A stretch of 64,000 nucleotides of DNA from Nocardia fusca NBRC 14340 (GTDB lineage Bacteria > Actinomycetota > Actinomycetes > Mycobacteriales > Mycobacteriaceae), in NCBI RefSeq assembly GCF_001618425.1, contig NZ_BDCU01000023.1:124001-188000 (forward strand), in the 5' to 3' direction. Below are positions 53,167-63,757 of the stretch, one piece after another; within the stretch, counting starts at the first letter, position 1, and every line of letters starts with the position of its first letter. The notes beneath the pieces were generated by a model. The model saw only the letters and a list, made by a program, of their open reading frames with translations, did not search any database and was not told the origin of the DNA. Both the position numbers and the translations under genes were made by a program.

Positions 53167-54852
53167 TCAGCTGTGCTGGGGCTGATGGGCCGCCGGCGCC
53201 GGACGGCCCTGGGGCGCGGGCTGCCGGGTCCGGGGTTCGCCGATATAGGTGTGCTCCCGGGGGATGGAGACCAGGTTCAGCGGGATCTGGGTGGTCGCGG
53301 TACGGACGACGACCCGGTTGCCGATCGCCCCGGGTTGCTGGATCGACAGATCGGGTTTGGTCGCCGGCCAGCCCATCGGGTCGCCGGTGACATAGATCGT
53401 GGTGATACCGGCGTGCGGCGCGGGAGCCAGGACACCGTCGACGACGGTCGCGGTGAACATGGCGTCGGACTGGTGCATTTCGACGGCCGGCATCAACCGC
53501 TCCGGATTGCCGATCGTCTCGATCAGCTGATACCAGGCCTGGGGGCGGTCGGTGCGCACCAGGATCCGTTCACCGACGGCCAGCGCGCGGAACACCAGCT
53601 GCTGCGCCAGATACAGTTCGCCCGCAACGTACACCGACGAGATACCGGCGCCGACGAGCCGCAGTGCCACACCGTTGCCCTCGTCATCGGACCCGATCAG
53701 CTGGCCACAGCCCGACGACGGCAGCGCCAGCGCGTCCAGCACATCGATGGGGTACTCGGCGGTGGGGACGACGTCCTCGACATCGGGGATACCGATCGGC
53801 AGATGCGCGAGCAACCCGTCGCGGTGCCGGCCGTTCATCGAAACCATGCCCTTGGACGCGGTCTTCTCGGGGAGTTCCCGCAGGGTGGACCGCCAGGCCG
53901 CGCCGACGTGCACGGTATCGGCCGTACTGCCGGGCCGCAGCCGGACCGCGACCGTGGTGCCCCGGGATTCGGCCACCCACAGCTGCGAAAGGATCTCCGA
54001 GCCCAGCTGTTTGGGATCGATCGCGGCCCCGATGTTGATGCTGTTGCCGAGTTCGGCGTATCGCCAACGGTGGGTCAGCTCGCGCGCGTCGGCTTCGTGC
54101 AGCACCTGCCGGACGGCCGCCCGGATCTCCGAGGCGGTCAGCACCCGCGAGCCGCACCCGGCGTCCTCCAGCGTCCGTACGATGCGCTGGGTCGCGATGG
54201 TAACCGCGCGCGCCGCGCCCTCGTCGCCGCCGCCGCGCCGGTTCGCCGCCCCCGGGCAATCGACCATATCGAACCCGATCGCGAGCCAGACCGTGCGATA
54301 CGCGGTGGCGGGCAGTGGCCCCAGCAGGGATTCGTAGATGGCGCCGGCCGGTGTACCGGAGCGGCTGCGGTGGCCGTGGCTGATGATGTCGATACCGCTG
54401 AGCAGGATGTCGTGCTGGGCGAGGCAGGTCGCCAGCTCCGCCATCGGCAGCAGATGGGAGGCGTGCACCGCGGTGCGGTCGATACGGGTGAGTCCGCCGC
54501 GCGGCGGCAGCACCTCGACGACCGCGACCACCCGGCTCTCGTCCCAGTACAGGCCCAGCGAGCGGTCGTCGGGTCCGCGGAAATCGCTGCTGTCCCCGAT
54601 CCGGTATTCGCGGTGGGCCCGGTAGTTCCACCAGGTACCCACCCAATCCAGCAGCACCCGGCGCCCCAGCGGGACGAGCGGAACGCATCCGACGACGACC
54701 GCGACCCCCAGCGCGATCCAGGGGTTCACTCCCGTGACCAAGGTGACCGTGCCCGCGACGAGCGCGAATACCTGTGCGACGAGCAGATTGCGCATGGAGA
54801 TACGCCCGAAAAGCAGGCTGCGCCTGCGCCCCACTGCGGCTGCAACGGCCAT
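53167..54852 (-). CDS. eccE: ESX core component EccE of the ESX-4-type locus
   Basis: 561 aa; ATG at 54852. Two membrane helices at about 22-65 (VAQVFALVAGTVTLVTGV and IALGVAVVVGCVPLVPL). Shares with the first EccE the LLGPLPATAYRTVWLAIGFD, VAVRLRPGS, SSGCGQLIGSDDEG and late HTYIGE motifs. M. tuberculosis ESX-4 has no eccE, whereas M. abscessus has one. Ends in a Pro/Gln-rich tail. Divergent from eccB with 110 bp between. Confidence 0.9.
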   Translation of the reverse strand: MAVAAAVGRRRSLLFGRISMRNLLVAQVFALVAGTVTLVTGVNPWIALGVAVVVGCVPLVPLGRRVLLDWVGTWWNYRAHREYRIGDSSDFRGPDDRSLGLYWDESRVVAVVEVLPPRGGLTRIDRTAVHASHLLPMAELATCLAQHDILLSGIDIISHGHRSRSGTPAGAIYESLLGPLPATAYRTVWLAIGFDMVDCPGAANRRGGGDEGAARAVTIATQRIVRTLEDAGCGSRVLTASEIRAAVRQVLHEADARELTHRWRYAELGNSINIGAAIDPKQLGSEILSQLWVAESRGTTVAVRLRPGSTADTVHVGAAWRSTLRELPEKTASKGMVSMNGRHRDGLLAHLPIGIPDVEDVVPTAEYPIDVLDALALPSSGCGQLIGSDDEGNGVALRLVGAGISSVYVAGELYLAQQLVFRALAVGERILVRTDRPQAWYQLIETIGNPERLMPAVEMHQSDAMFTATVVDGVLAPAPHAGITTIYVTGDPMGWPATKPDLSIQQPGAIGNRVVVRTATTQIPLNLVSIPREHTYIGEPRTRQPAPQGRPAPAAHQPQHS

Positions 54853-54962
54853 CAGAGTCCCCCAGGTACCCGGTGTCGGCCGATTATCGGCGGCCGAGCT
54901 GAACTACGTCCTCGCGAACTGTACTGTGTTCGGCGAGCACCAGCACAGTTCGGGGGAAGACG

Positions 54963-56435
54963 ATGCCTTCAAAGCCCACAACCAGGTGGCAGATCAGCGG
55001 TTACAACTTCCTGGTCCGTCGGATGGAACATGCGCTGGTGCGGCGGGACGTGCGGATGCTCCACGACCCCATGCGTTCTCAGGTGCGCGCCTATGTCGTG
55101 GGTCTGGTCCTGGCGGTGGTGGTCCTCGCCGGTTGCGGTGTGCTGGCTCTGCTCCGGCCGCAGGACAAGATCGACCAGAACAAGATCCTGATCGGCAAGG
55201 AATCCGGCGCCGTCTACGTGGTGATCAACGATGTGGTGCACCCCGCGTTGAACCTGGCCTCGGCCCGGCTGGCCGCGGGCGAGGCGCCGGACGCGTCGAT
55301 CGTGAAGGAAGCCGAGATCGGTAAGAAGGCCCGGGGTCCGCTGATCGGTATCCCCGGGGCGCCCGGCTCGATCCACTTCGACTCCGCCGGTACCGGACGG
55401 CAGTGGACGATCTGCGACGAGATGAGGATCGACGGCAGCCAGGACCGGACGACCTCGGTACTGGCCGGTGATCTCGAACTCGGCGCGAAAGCCGAAACGA
55501 TGGGTGCGGACAAGGCGCTGCTCGTGCAGGGGGAGAACCACACCTATCTGGTCTACGACAGGAAACGCGCGCGCATCGATATGACCGACCGCGCGGTCAC
55601 CGACGCACTGAAGATCACCGGCGCCACCCCGCGACCGGTGAGCGAGGGCCTGATCAACGCGATACCGGAAGTGCAGGCCATCGTCCGGCCCGAGATCGCC
55701 GATGTCGGCACGGCCCCCATCGGTTTCGAGGTCAGCGGTCACCGTATCGGTGACGTCGTGCAGGTCGGCACCTCCGGAACCGAGTATCACGTGGTGCTCG
55801 CCGACGGGCTGCAGCCCATCTCGGCCCTGACCGGGGAGATCATTCGTAACTCCAACCCGCAGACTCCGGGTGACGACACCATCGACCAGCGCGAACGCAC
55901 CGATGCCCCGGTTTCGGCGGCCCTGCGGGTGGGCGACTACCCGCAGACGGCCCCGGCCGTGCTCGAGCCCAAGGACCATCCGGTGAGCTGCCTGTCGTGG
56001 AAACCGATCCCGGAGGCCGGTGAGAACACCGGCACCCGGGCCGAATTGCAGGTCATCACCGGGGTCGGCCTGCCGATGTCGGACAGCGCGAAACTGGTGC
56101 CGCTCGCCCAGGCCGACGGGTCGGGCCAGAACGTCGACTCCGCCTACCTCGCGCCGGGCACCGGCGCCTATGTACAGACCACCGGGATCGAACCGGACAG
56201 CCGCCGCAAGGACAGCATCTTCTATATCGCCGACACCGGTGTGCGATACGGCATCAAGAACGCCGACGCCGCGAAGGCGCTGGGTATGCCGGAGAAGGCC
56301 GAACCCGCACCCTGGCCCATCGTCGGACTGCTGGCCTCCGGGCCGAGCCTGGGCCGGGACGAGGCGCTGGTCGCGCACGACGGAGTGGCCCCGGATCCGT
56401 CACCAGCCGCACAGCCGGTCGCCACGGGAAAGTGA
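54963..56435 (+). CDS. eccB: ESX core component EccB of the ESX-4-type locus
   Basis: 490 aa; ATG at 54963 after GGGGAAG. EccB signature VRRDVRMLHDPMRSQ and one membrane helix at about 45-65; Cys pair in W-T-I-C and V-S-C-L-S-W. The N-terminal 60 residues are nearly identical in pattern to the other EccB, while the periplasmic repeats differ. Ends in a hairpin before the convergent mycP. Confidence 0.93.
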   Translation: MPSKPTTRWQISGYNFLVRRMEHALVRRDVRMLHDPMRSQVRAYVVGLVLAVVVLAGCGVLALLRPQDKIDQNKILIGKESGAVYVVINDVVHPALNLASARLAAGEAPDASIVKEAEIGKKARGPLIGIPGAPGSIHFDSAGTGRQWTICDEMRIDGSQDRTTSVLAGDLELGAKAETMGADKALLVQGENHTYLVYDRKRARIDMTDRAVTDALKITGATPRPVSEGLINAIPEVQAIVRPEIADVGTAPIGFEVSGHRIGDVVQVGTSGTEYHVVLADGLQPISALTGEIIRNSNPQTPGDDTIDQRERTDAPVSAALRVGDYPQTAPAVLEPKDHPVSCLSWKPIPEAGENTGTRAELQVITGVGLPMSDSAKLVPLAQADGSGQNVDSAYLAPGTGAYVQTTGIEPDSRRKDSIFYIADTGVRYGIKNADAAKALGMPEKAEPAPWPIVGLLASGPSLGRDEALVAHDGVAPDPSPAAQPVATGK

Positions 56436-56443
56436 GCACCCGG

Positions 56444-56486
56444 CGGTGATACCGCGGTCCGAGTGATTCGGGCAGCGGTATCACCG
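56444..56486. terminator. Bidirectional terminator between eccB and mycP (ESX-4)
   Basis: A 12-bp perfect stem (56444-56455 with 56475-56486) with a 19-nt loop starts 9 bp after the eccB stop. The remaining 195 bp up to the mycP stop holds no gene. Confidence 0.65.
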
Positions 56487-56681
56487 GAGGGCCGGGCGCA
56501 GATCCGGCCACGCGGCCGTCGAATCGGCCGCCCACGCAGATCGCCCAAGCATGCTGTTCCACATGTCCGCCGCCCTGTTCGCAAGGCGTCACCGGAACAT
56601 CGAACAGATCCTCCGGATGAGCATGAGCCGGGGCGATCACCGCGCCGGCGATACCGGTCGCGTCGGCCGGCGTGAAGAGAT

Positions 56682-58091
56682 TCAAGCGTCGTCTTCGCCG
56701 ACGCCGAAGCGGCGGCGGGCCGGGAACGAGGCGAGATAGCCGAGAATCAGGCCACCGCCGATGATCCCGCTGCCGATGAGCGCCACATTGCGGGCGGTGT
56801 GGTCCGGTGGAGTGGGTGGCGCGGGAATCGCGAGCTGCTTGCTCACCGCCGGATTCGGCTGCTTGGGCCGCAATTCGTCGGGCACCTCGTTGGTCAACGC
56901 GGCGATCGGGTCGATCGCGCCGTAGCCCACATACGGGTTCCAGCCCTCGGCCGGCGCGTGCGCGGTCGCCTGGATCCGTTTCATCACCTCGACGGCCGAC
57001 AATTCGGGAAAGCGGGAGCGCACCAGCGCGACCACGCCGGAGACATACGGGGCCGCGAAACTGGTGCCGTTGATGGCCTGCTGTGCGCCCTGGGCATTGA
57101 CCGTCCCGTTGATGACCCCGCCGCTGTGCACGTCGAGGGAGACGATGTTCTCACCCGGCGCGGCGACACTGAGCCAGGGGCCTGGGACGGTGAACTCCGA
57201 GGGGGCGCCGTTCGCGTCGATCGAGCCGACCGAGAGCACCAGATCGTCGTAGCGCGCGGGCGTCACGTTGACGGTCGCGTTGCTCCACGGGTCGGCCGCG
57301 GGATCCAGCGGGTCCTGGATGCCGGTGTTGCCCTTGCAACTGTCGTTGTCGGTGTTACCGGCCGAGGCCACCACGACCACGTTCTTCTGGTGGACGGCAT
57401 AGTCGAGCGCGGCACCGAGCGAGGCATCGGAGATCGGGCCGGCACTGCACGCGACCTCGGAGATATTGATGACGGTGGCGCCCATATCGGCGGCCCGGCG
57501 GACGGCCTGCGCCATGGTGGCGACATTGCCGTAGCCCTCTTTGGAGAGATCTTCCGGCGTTTTGGTGGCATTGCTGCCCGCTTTGACGTACTTGTCGCTC
57601 GTCTGGCGGATCGTGAGAATCGTCGCCGCCGGCGCCACTCCGGAGAAGCCCTCGCCGGGAGCCCGGCTCGCTCCGATGATGCCGGCCACGATGGTCCCGT
57701 GCGCGTCGCAATCCTCGGTGCCGTCACCGCTGTTGGCCACGAAGTCGCCGCCGGCGCGGAGCCCGGGCAGCCGGGGATGCCGGGCGACGCCAGTATCGAT
57801 CACCGCGACGACCTGACCGGCTCCTTCGGAGAATTGCCACGCCCGCGGCAGGTCGAGGGCGGCCTGCGCGGGCGGCACGGTCGAGCCGCCGCCGCCGGAA
57901 ACGGTGCTGTTGCAGGCGGTATTCGCCTTGCGCTCGGTGGCCTGCGTGGGTTTCGCCGGATCACCGGCCGGTAGTTGACCGGGATCGACGGGTGCGGGCC
58001 GGTCGGCATACGCCACCGGAGATGCGAGTCCGAGCGTCGCGCTCACTCCGAGCACCGCGGCCACCGCCGCGGTGCGGACTCTCCGGTTCAC
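56682..58091 (-). CDS. mycP: Mycosin protease MycP of the ESX-4-type locus
   Basis: 469 aa from GTG 58091 (GTGA overlap with the eccD stop). Signal peptide in the first 29 residues (ends AYADR). Triad D99 (AVIDTG), H131 (D-A-H-G-T) and S344 (NGTSFAAPYVSG), oxyanion Asn in SAGN. C-terminal membrane helix at about 435-455 with a basic-acidic tail. The open frame continues upstream through eccD but that is a shadow. Confidence 0.94.
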   Translation of the reverse strand: MNRRVRTAAVAAVLGVSATLGLASPVAYADRPAPVDPGQLPAGDPAKPTQATERKANTACNSTVSGGGGSTVPPAQAALDLPRAWQFSEGAGQVVAVIDTGVARHPRLPGLRAGGDFVANSGDGTEDCDAHGTIVAGIIGASRAPGEGFSGVAPAATILTIRQTSDKYVKAGSNATKTPEDLSKEGYGNVATMAQAVRRAADMGATVINISEVACSAGPISDASLGAALDYAVHQKNVVVVASAGNTDNDSCKGNTGIQDPLDPAADPWSNATVNVTPARYDDLVLSVGSIDANGAPSEFTVPGPWLSVAAPGENIVSLDVHSGGVINGTVNAQGAQQAINGTSFAAPYVSGVVALVRSRFPELSAVEVMKRIQATAHAPAEGWNPYVGYGAIDPIAALTNEVPDELRPKQPNPAVSKQLAIPAPPTPPDHTARNVALIGSGIIGGGLILGYLASFPARRRFGVGEDDA

Positions 58092-59554
58092 AGCCCGCGG
58101 ACGAGGGAGTAGAGGTCGGTCACCCAGAACACGAGCGGCAGCACAGCGGCCACGAAACCGTATTCGATCAGTTCCGCGGCCCGCCGCATCGGCGGAGTGG
58201 CCGTCTGGTTGGGGACGATGATGCCGAGGACGAGCGCGGCGATCAGCATGACCAGGGCGGCTCCGAATGCGGCCAGCGGCAGATCGGTCACGAACGCCAT
58301 TCCCACCAGCATGGCCAGCAGGATGGCGGCGCCGCCCGCGATCAGGATCACGGCTTGTTCGGCGCCGGCGTAGGTGCGGCTGCGGAACATCAGGACCGCC
58401 GCGCACACCAGCGCGAGCGCGATGCCCTGCCAGAAGAACCCGCCACCGGCAGGATCGGTCGCCACCAGTGCGCCGACCACCGTGACCAGCGTGGTCGCCG
58501 AAACCAGGCCGCTCAGATAGGTCCGTGCCCGAGCCGATTTCGCGTGCAGGGCATCGAGAGTGGGCAGCGCCCGGTGATCGTCGGGATCGTCTTCGGTCGG
58601 ATCGATCGGGGTGCCGGGGGAGGGCACCGGCGGCAGCGGCAGTTTCGCCAGCATCATGGAGATCCGCGGGGCCAGCGACAGAGCGGCGAGGCCCAGGGCC
58701 GCGACCACCGCGCCGACGGCTTTCATCGGCTGCTCGGTGAGCAGGCCGACCAGCGCGGAGGGCACCGCGAACAGCGCCACCGTCCCCGCTCCGATGAACA
58801 ACCCCAGTCCCACACCGGTGACCCGCCAGGCCAGAATCGCCGTGGCACCGAGCAGCGTGGAACCGAGCAGCATATGGGACCAGTCGTAGTGATCCGGCAC
58901 GATCAGCATGCCACCGGTGAACGCCAACGGCAGTGCGCAGCCGCCGAGTACCAGAGAGGTCTGCGGATCGCCGTACACCCGGCTGAGGATCATCGCCGCG
59001 ACCACCAGCAGCACCGCCACACCCAGCGCGATCGTTCCGGTGATCCAGCCGGGCACCGCGTTCGGCGACGCCAGCAGCGCGGTGCAACCCGCCAGCATGG
59101 TGAGCACCGCCAGCACCGATCCGGTGATCCGCGCGGTATTCGGATTCCATCCGCGGAAATGCTCGGAGTCGGCGACGGCGACGTTGTACATGATGTCGTC
59201 GAAGAGCGGGGTCGGCGCGGTGTGGGCCGAATTCTCCAGCATCAGCAGTTCGCCGTCACGCACACCCTGCTCACCGAGGCTGAGCGAATTCGACAGGGGT
59301 GGCTGGCCGATCCGGGCCAATACCCAGTCCGCAGGTTCGTAGCGCTCGCCCTGGTTGTCGAAGTCGTTGGTTCTGCTGTGCGCGGCGATCATATCGACCA
59401 CACTCGGGATCACCAGGGCAACGGGAACATCGACCGGAATGGCCATATCGACCTGAGTGTGTTTGGCCAGAATGGTGACCCTGGTGAGATCCGGTGCGCG
59501 GACTATCCCCCGCGAGGAATCTTCCTCCATATGGTCCAGTCGCGCATGCGTCAC
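58088..59554 (-). CDS. eccD: ESX membrane channel protein EccD of the ESX-4-type locus
   Basis: 488 aa from GTG 59554, preceded by GGGGGAA; an ATG at 59530 is the alternative. Ubiquitin-like N-terminal domain (VTILAKHTQVDMAIPVDVPVA...GEQGVRDGELLMLE), then a chain of hydrophobic helices with the MLAKLPLPPVPSPG loop. Overlaps mycP by 4 bp. Divergent from eccC. Confidence 0.92.
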   Translation of the reverse strand: MTHARLDHMEEDSSRGIVRAPDLTRVTILAKHTQVDMAIPVDVPVALVIPSVVDMIAAHSRTNDFDNQGERYEPADWVLARIGQPPLSNSLSLGEQGVRDGELLMLENSAHTAPTPLFDDIMYNVAVADSEHFRGWNPNTARITGSVLAVLTMLAGCTALLASPNAVPGWITGTIALGVAVLLVVAAMILSRVYGDPQTSLVLGGCALPLAFTGGMLIVPDHYDWSHMLLGSTLLGATAILAWRVTGVGLGLFIGAGTVALFAVPSALVGLLTEQPMKAVGAVVAALGLAALSLAPRISMMLAKLPLPPVPSPGTPIDPTEDDPDDHRALPTLDALHAKSARARTYLSGLVSATTLVTVVGALVATDPAGGGFFWQGIALALVCAAVLMFRSRTYAGAEQAVILIAGGAAILLAMLVGMAFVTDLPLAAFGAALVMLIAALVLGIIVPNQTATPPMRRAAELIEYGFVAAVLPLVFWVTDLYSLVRGL

Positions 59555-59725
59555 GCTTCCCCCAAGTTGGTTCGCTACCCTGCTCGTTTCCGCATTCTCC
59601 CAGGAGATCGCGGGTTGCGTGCCCTCGCGCCGGCCAGCAGAATGCAGGTCGAACTGTACGACATGTTCGTGCTTGCCTCTACACTGAGCCCGAACATCGC
59701 ATGGCCACAAGGGGGATCTCGTTCG

Positions 59726-62700
59726 ATGACCACTGTCCGTTTTCAGCGGCGTGCGCGCCGGGAGGTTCCACGGACACCGGGCGGCGAGGTCACCCTGCAA
59801 CCGCCCCCTGAGATCCCCCGGGTGACACCGGGAAATCTGCTGGGCAAGCTCATGCCGGTCGTGATGATCATCGGCATGGTCGGGATGATGGCGCTGATGT
59901 TCACCCAGGGTGGTGGTATCGCGTCGAATCCGATGTCGTTGATGTTCCCGATGATGATGATGGTCTCGATGGTCGGGATGTTCGCCGGCCAGGGCAACGG
60001 TAAGGGTGCCAAGGCGGCCGAGGCCAACGAGGACCGCAAGGACTACCTGCGCTACCTCGACCAGGTTCGTAAGGATGTCGGTGTCACCGCGGCCGAGCAG
60101 CGGGCCGCGGTGGAGTGGAGTCATCCGGAGCCGGGACTGGTCTGGATGCTCGCGGGCACCTCCCGGATGTGGGAGCGCCGGCCCAGCGACAAGGACTTCT
60201 GCCATGTCCGCATCGGCATCGGCGGGCAGCGTCTGGCCACCCGTCTGGTCGCCCCGGAAACCGGGCCGGTGGAGGAGCTCGAACCGATCGCCGCGGTCTC
60301 GCTGCGCCGCTTCGTCCGCGCGCATTCCACGGTGCCCGATCTGCCCACCGCCATCGCGGTGAAGGGTTTCGCCACCATCGCCCTCGACGGCGACCGGGCC
60401 CAGGCCCGGGACATGGTGCGCGCGATGCTGGTCCAGCTGGCCATGTTCCACGGCCCGGACCAGGTACTCACCGCGATCGTCTGCGGTCCCGACACCAGTG
60501 CGGAATGGGAATGGACCAAATGGCTGCCGCACACCCAGCATCCGGACGCCCAGGACGGCGTCGGCACCCAGCGCATGTTCTTCGGTTCGATCCGCGAGAT
60601 GATGACCGGCCTCGCCCCGATCCTCGGCAACCGGGTCCGCTACTCCCGTAACCAGCCCACCAATTCCGCCATGGTGCATGTGGTGATCGTGGTGGACGGC
60701 GGTCTGCTCGAAGCCGAAGAGGACCAGCTGCGCGAATCCGGTTACGAGGGCGTCACCGTCATCGACCTGTGCGGATACGCACCGCGCCTGGCGGTATCGC
60801 GCGGAATCGGCCTGACCATCCGCAACGGTGAATGCCTGGGCCGCGGCGCCACCGGTAACCAGGAGCGTTTCGCAGTCATCGACCGGATCAGCCGGGAACA
60901 GGCCCAGCAGGTGGCCCGCCGCCTCGCCCCGTACCGCGCGGCCACCCAGCGCAGCAGTGATGTCGAGGTCACCGAAGGGGAGACCATCAACACCTGGGCG
61001 CAACTGATGGGTCTGGGCGATATCGGTTCCTTCAATCCCGAGAGCGCGTGGCGGCCCCGCTACGGCCGGGAGCGGTTGCGGGTGCCGTTCGGTGTCGGCG
61101 CCGACGGGCTGCCCGTCGTCCTGGATATCAAGGAAGCCGCCGAATCCGGGATGGGTCCGCACGGTCTGTGCATCGGCGCCACCGGTTCCGGTAAATCCGA
61201 ATTCCTGCGCACCCTGGTGCTCAGTCTGCTCGCCACCCATTCGCCGGACCAGCTGAACCTGGTCCTTGTCGACTTCAAGGGTGGCGCGACCTTCCTCGGC
61301 CTCGACGGTGTTCCGCACGTTGCGGCCGTCATCACCAACCTGGAAGAGGAAGCCGACCTCGTCGACCGTATGCGCGATGCCCTGGCCGGCGAGATGAACC
61401 GCCGCCAGGAAGTGCTGCGCCAGGCCGGTAACTTCGCGAACGTCTCCGAATACGAGAAGGCCCGGGCCGCCGGTGCCGATCTCGATCCGCTGCCCGCGCT
61501 GTTCGTGGTGCTCGACGAGTTCTCCGAACTGCTCACCCAGCACCCCGATTTCGCGGAGCTGTTCGTGATGATCGGCCGCCTGGGCCGCTCGCTGCACGTC
61601 CATCTGCTGCTCGCCTCGCAGCGGTTGGAGGAGGGCAAGCTCAAGGGCCTGGAATCGCATCTGTCCTACCGCATCGGCCTGAAGACCTTCTCCGCCAACG
61701 AATCACGCCAGGTACTCGGCGTTCCGGACGCCTACAACCTCCCGAACAATCCCGGCGGTGGCTACCTGAAATCGGATTCGGGCGAGATCCAGCGATTCCA
61801 GGCTTCCTACGTCTCCGGCCCGTATGTGGGTGGCGGGCCGCAGCGCGATATCGCGGTGGCGACGCGGGCCGGCGAAATCGATATCACCGCCCGGCCGTTC
61901 CTGGCCAAACATGTCGAATTCCGCGCGGTGGACAGGGTACCGCTGGCCCCCGAACCGCTCGACGATCCGGAGCCGCTGGTCGAGGACGGCGAACAGATCT
62001 CCAATATCGGCATGCTGGTGGCCCGGATCCGCGGCCACGGCCGTCCCGCCCACGAGATCTGGTTGCCGCCGCTGGACGCCGCCCCGTCGCTGGACGAGCT
62101 CGTTCCGCGCTCGATTCTCACCGGCGAGTACAGCGCGCAGGCCGGTCTGCGCGCACCGATCGGTATCGTCGACCGCCCCTACGACCAGCGGCGCGATCCC
62201 CTGGTGGTGGATCTGTCCGGCGCTCGCGGCAATGTGGCCGTGGTCGGTGGCCCGCAGTCGGGTAAATCGACCATGCTGCGCACACTGATCATGGCGATGT
62301 CGCTGACCCATACCGCCGAACAGGTGCAGTTCTACTGCCTGGACTTCGGCGGTGGCACCCTCGCCAGTCTCGAGGGCCTGCCGCATGTCGGTTCGGTGGC
62401 CGGCCGGTTGGACCACGACAAGGTCCGCCGCACCGTCGCCGAGATGACCACCATCGTGCGCACCCGTGAACTGCGCTTCCGCCAGCTCGGCATCGAGTCG
62501 ATGTCGGAGTTCCGCCGCCTGCGCGCCGGCGACCCGGCGAGCAGCCAGGCCGCTACCGGCGCGCACGAGGATCCCTTCGGCGACGTCTTCCTGGTGATCG
62601 ATGGTTTCGGCTCGATCCGCCAGGATTTCGAGCCGCTGGAACAGGCGATCATGAACCTCGCGGTCCAGGGCCTGTCCTACGGTGTGCACGTCGTGATCGC

Positions 62701-63757
62701 GCTCTCGCGCTGGATGGAGGCCCGGCCGCAGCTCAAGGACCAGATCGGTACCCGGCTGGAACTGCGCCTCGGCGATCCGGCAGATTCCGAGTTCGGCCGC
62801 AAGGTCGCGGCGCTGGTTCCGCAGGGTCGGCCGGGTCGCGGTATGACCCCCGAAAGCCTGCACATGCTCACCGCGCTGCCCCGGGTGGACGGATCCTCCG
62901 AGGCCGAGGATCTCGGTCGCGGCGTCGCCGATGCGGTCGCGCGACTCCAGCAGGCGACTCCCGGACGCCCCGCACCGCAGGTCCGGATGCTGCCCGAACA
63001 ACTCGACCGGGAACAGTTCGTCCGGGCGATCGGACCCTGGCAGGGCCCGGCGGACCGGCGCAATGTCGCGATTCCCATCGGTATCAACGAATCCGAACTC
63101 GCGCCCGTTTTCCTCAATTTCGACGACAACCCGCACTTCCTGATCTTCGGCGATACCGAATGCGGGAAGTCGACGCTGCTGCGCAATATCGTCAGCGGCA
63201 TCGTCGAATCCAATGCGCGCGACAAGGCGGCGCTCATCCTGGTCGATTTCCGGCGCACCATGCTCGGCTACTTCGACCAGGAACGCCTGGCGGCCTACGC
63301 GACCGGCGCCGAGGGCCTGACCACGAATATGCGTGACCTCGCCGCCCTGTTGCGGACCCGGATGCCCGGCCCGAACGTCACCCCGCAGGAGCTGCGCGAC
63401 CGCTCCTGGTGGACCGGACCGGATCTGTTCGTGATCGTCGACGACTACGACCTGGTCTCCAGCGGATCCAGTGGCAACCCGCTCGCGCAGATCGTCGATT
63501 ACCTCGCGCACGCCAAGGACATCGGCCTGCATCTGATCATCGCGCGTCGCTCCGGCGGCGCGGGCCGGGCGCTGTACGAGCCGGTGATCTCCCGGATGCG
63601 CGATTTGGCCACGCCGGGTCTGATCATGAGCGGCAGCCGGGAAGAGGGCGGCCTGCTCGGGAACGTGCGGCCCAGTGCCATGCCGCCGGGCCGTGGCACC
63701 CTGGTCGGGCGTTCGGGTAACGACCTCATCCAGACATCGTGGATGCCGACGCAGTAA
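59726..63757 (+). CDS. eccC: ESX motor ATPase EccC of the ESX-4-type locus
   Basis: 1,343 aa; ATG at 59726 after AAGGGGGA. A long open frame upstream is antisense to eccD and is not used. Two Met-rich membrane helices (about 35-60, 70-92), then three ATPase domains: GATGSGKS at 484-491, GGPQSGKST near 850, and ECGKSTLL near 1150; Walker B LVLVDFKGG, YCLDFGGG, LILVDFRR. All three P-loops keep Lys and Ser/Thr. Ends overlapping the next start by 1 bp. Confidence 0.95.
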   Translation: MTTVRFQRRARREVPRTPGGEVTLQPPPEIPRVTPGNLLGKLMPVVMIIGMVGMMALMFTQGGGIASNPMSLMFPMMMMVSMVGMFAGQGNGKGAKAAEANEDRKDYLRYLDQVRKDVGVTAAEQRAAVEWSHPEPGLVWMLAGTSRMWERRPSDKDFCHVRIGIGGQRLATRLVAPETGPVEELEPIAAVSLRRFVRAHSTVPDLPTAIAVKGFATIALDGDRAQARDMVRAMLVQLAMFHGPDQVLTAIVCGPDTSAEWEWTKWLPHTQHPDAQDGVGTQRMFFGSIREMMTGLAPILGNRVRYSRNQPTNSAMVHVVIVVDGGLLEAEEDQLRESGYEGVTVIDLCGYAPRLAVSRGIGLTIRNGECLGRGATGNQERFAVIDRISREQAQQVARRLAPYRAATQRSSDVEVTEGETINTWAQLMGLGDIGSFNPESAWRPRYGRERLRVPFGVGADGLPVVLDIKEAAESGMGPHGLCIGATGSGKSEFLRTLVLSLLATHSPDQLNLVLVDFKGGATFLGLDGVPHVAAVITNLEEEADLVDRMRDALAGEMNRRQEVLRQAGNFANVSEYEKARAAGADLDPLPALFVVLDEFSELLTQHPDFAELFVMIGRLGRSLHVHLLLASQRLEEGKLKGLESHLSYRIGLKTFSANESRQVLGVPDAYNLPNNPGGGYLKSDSGEIQRFQASYVSGPYVGGGPQRDIAVATRAGEIDITARPFLAKHVEFRAVDRVPLAPEPLDDPEPLVEDGEQISNIGMLVARIRGHGRPAHEIWLPPLDAAPSLDELVPRSILTGEYSAQAGLRAPIGIVDRPYDQRRDPLVVDLSGARGNVAVVGGPQSGKSTMLRTLIMAMSLTHTAEQVQFYCLDFGGGTLASLEGLPHVGSVAGRLDHDKVRRTVAEMTTIVRTRELRFRQLGIESMSEFRRLRAGDPASSQAATGAHEDPFGDVFLVIDGFGSIRQDFEPLEQAIMNLAVQGLSYGVHVVIALSRWMEARPQLKDQIGTRLELRLGDPADSEFGRKVAALVPQGRPGRGMTPESLHMLTALPRVDGSSEAEDLGRGVADAVARLQQATPGRPAPQVRMLPEQLDREQFVRAIGPWQGPADRRNVAIPIGINESELAPVFLNFDDNPHFLIFGDTECGKSTLLRNIVSGIVESNARDKAALILVDFRRTMLGYFDQERLAAYATGAEGLTTNMRDLAALLRTRMPGPNVTPQELRDRSWWTGPDLFVIVDDYDLVSSGSSGNPLAQIVDYLAHAKDIGLHLIIARRSGGAGRALYEPVISRMRDLATPGLIMSGSREEGGLLGNVRPSAMPPGRGTLVGRSGNDLIQTSWMPTQ

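Noticed and set aside
57992..59725. N-terminal extension of the second EccC by 578 codons
   Set aside because: It is antisense to mycP and eccD. The ATG at 59726 has a ribosome site and gives the standard EccC N-terminus.
58088..61660. Minus-strand frame extending eccD to 1,190 codons
   Set aside because: The part beyond 59554 is antisense to eccC. EccD has normal length from 59554 with a ribosome site.
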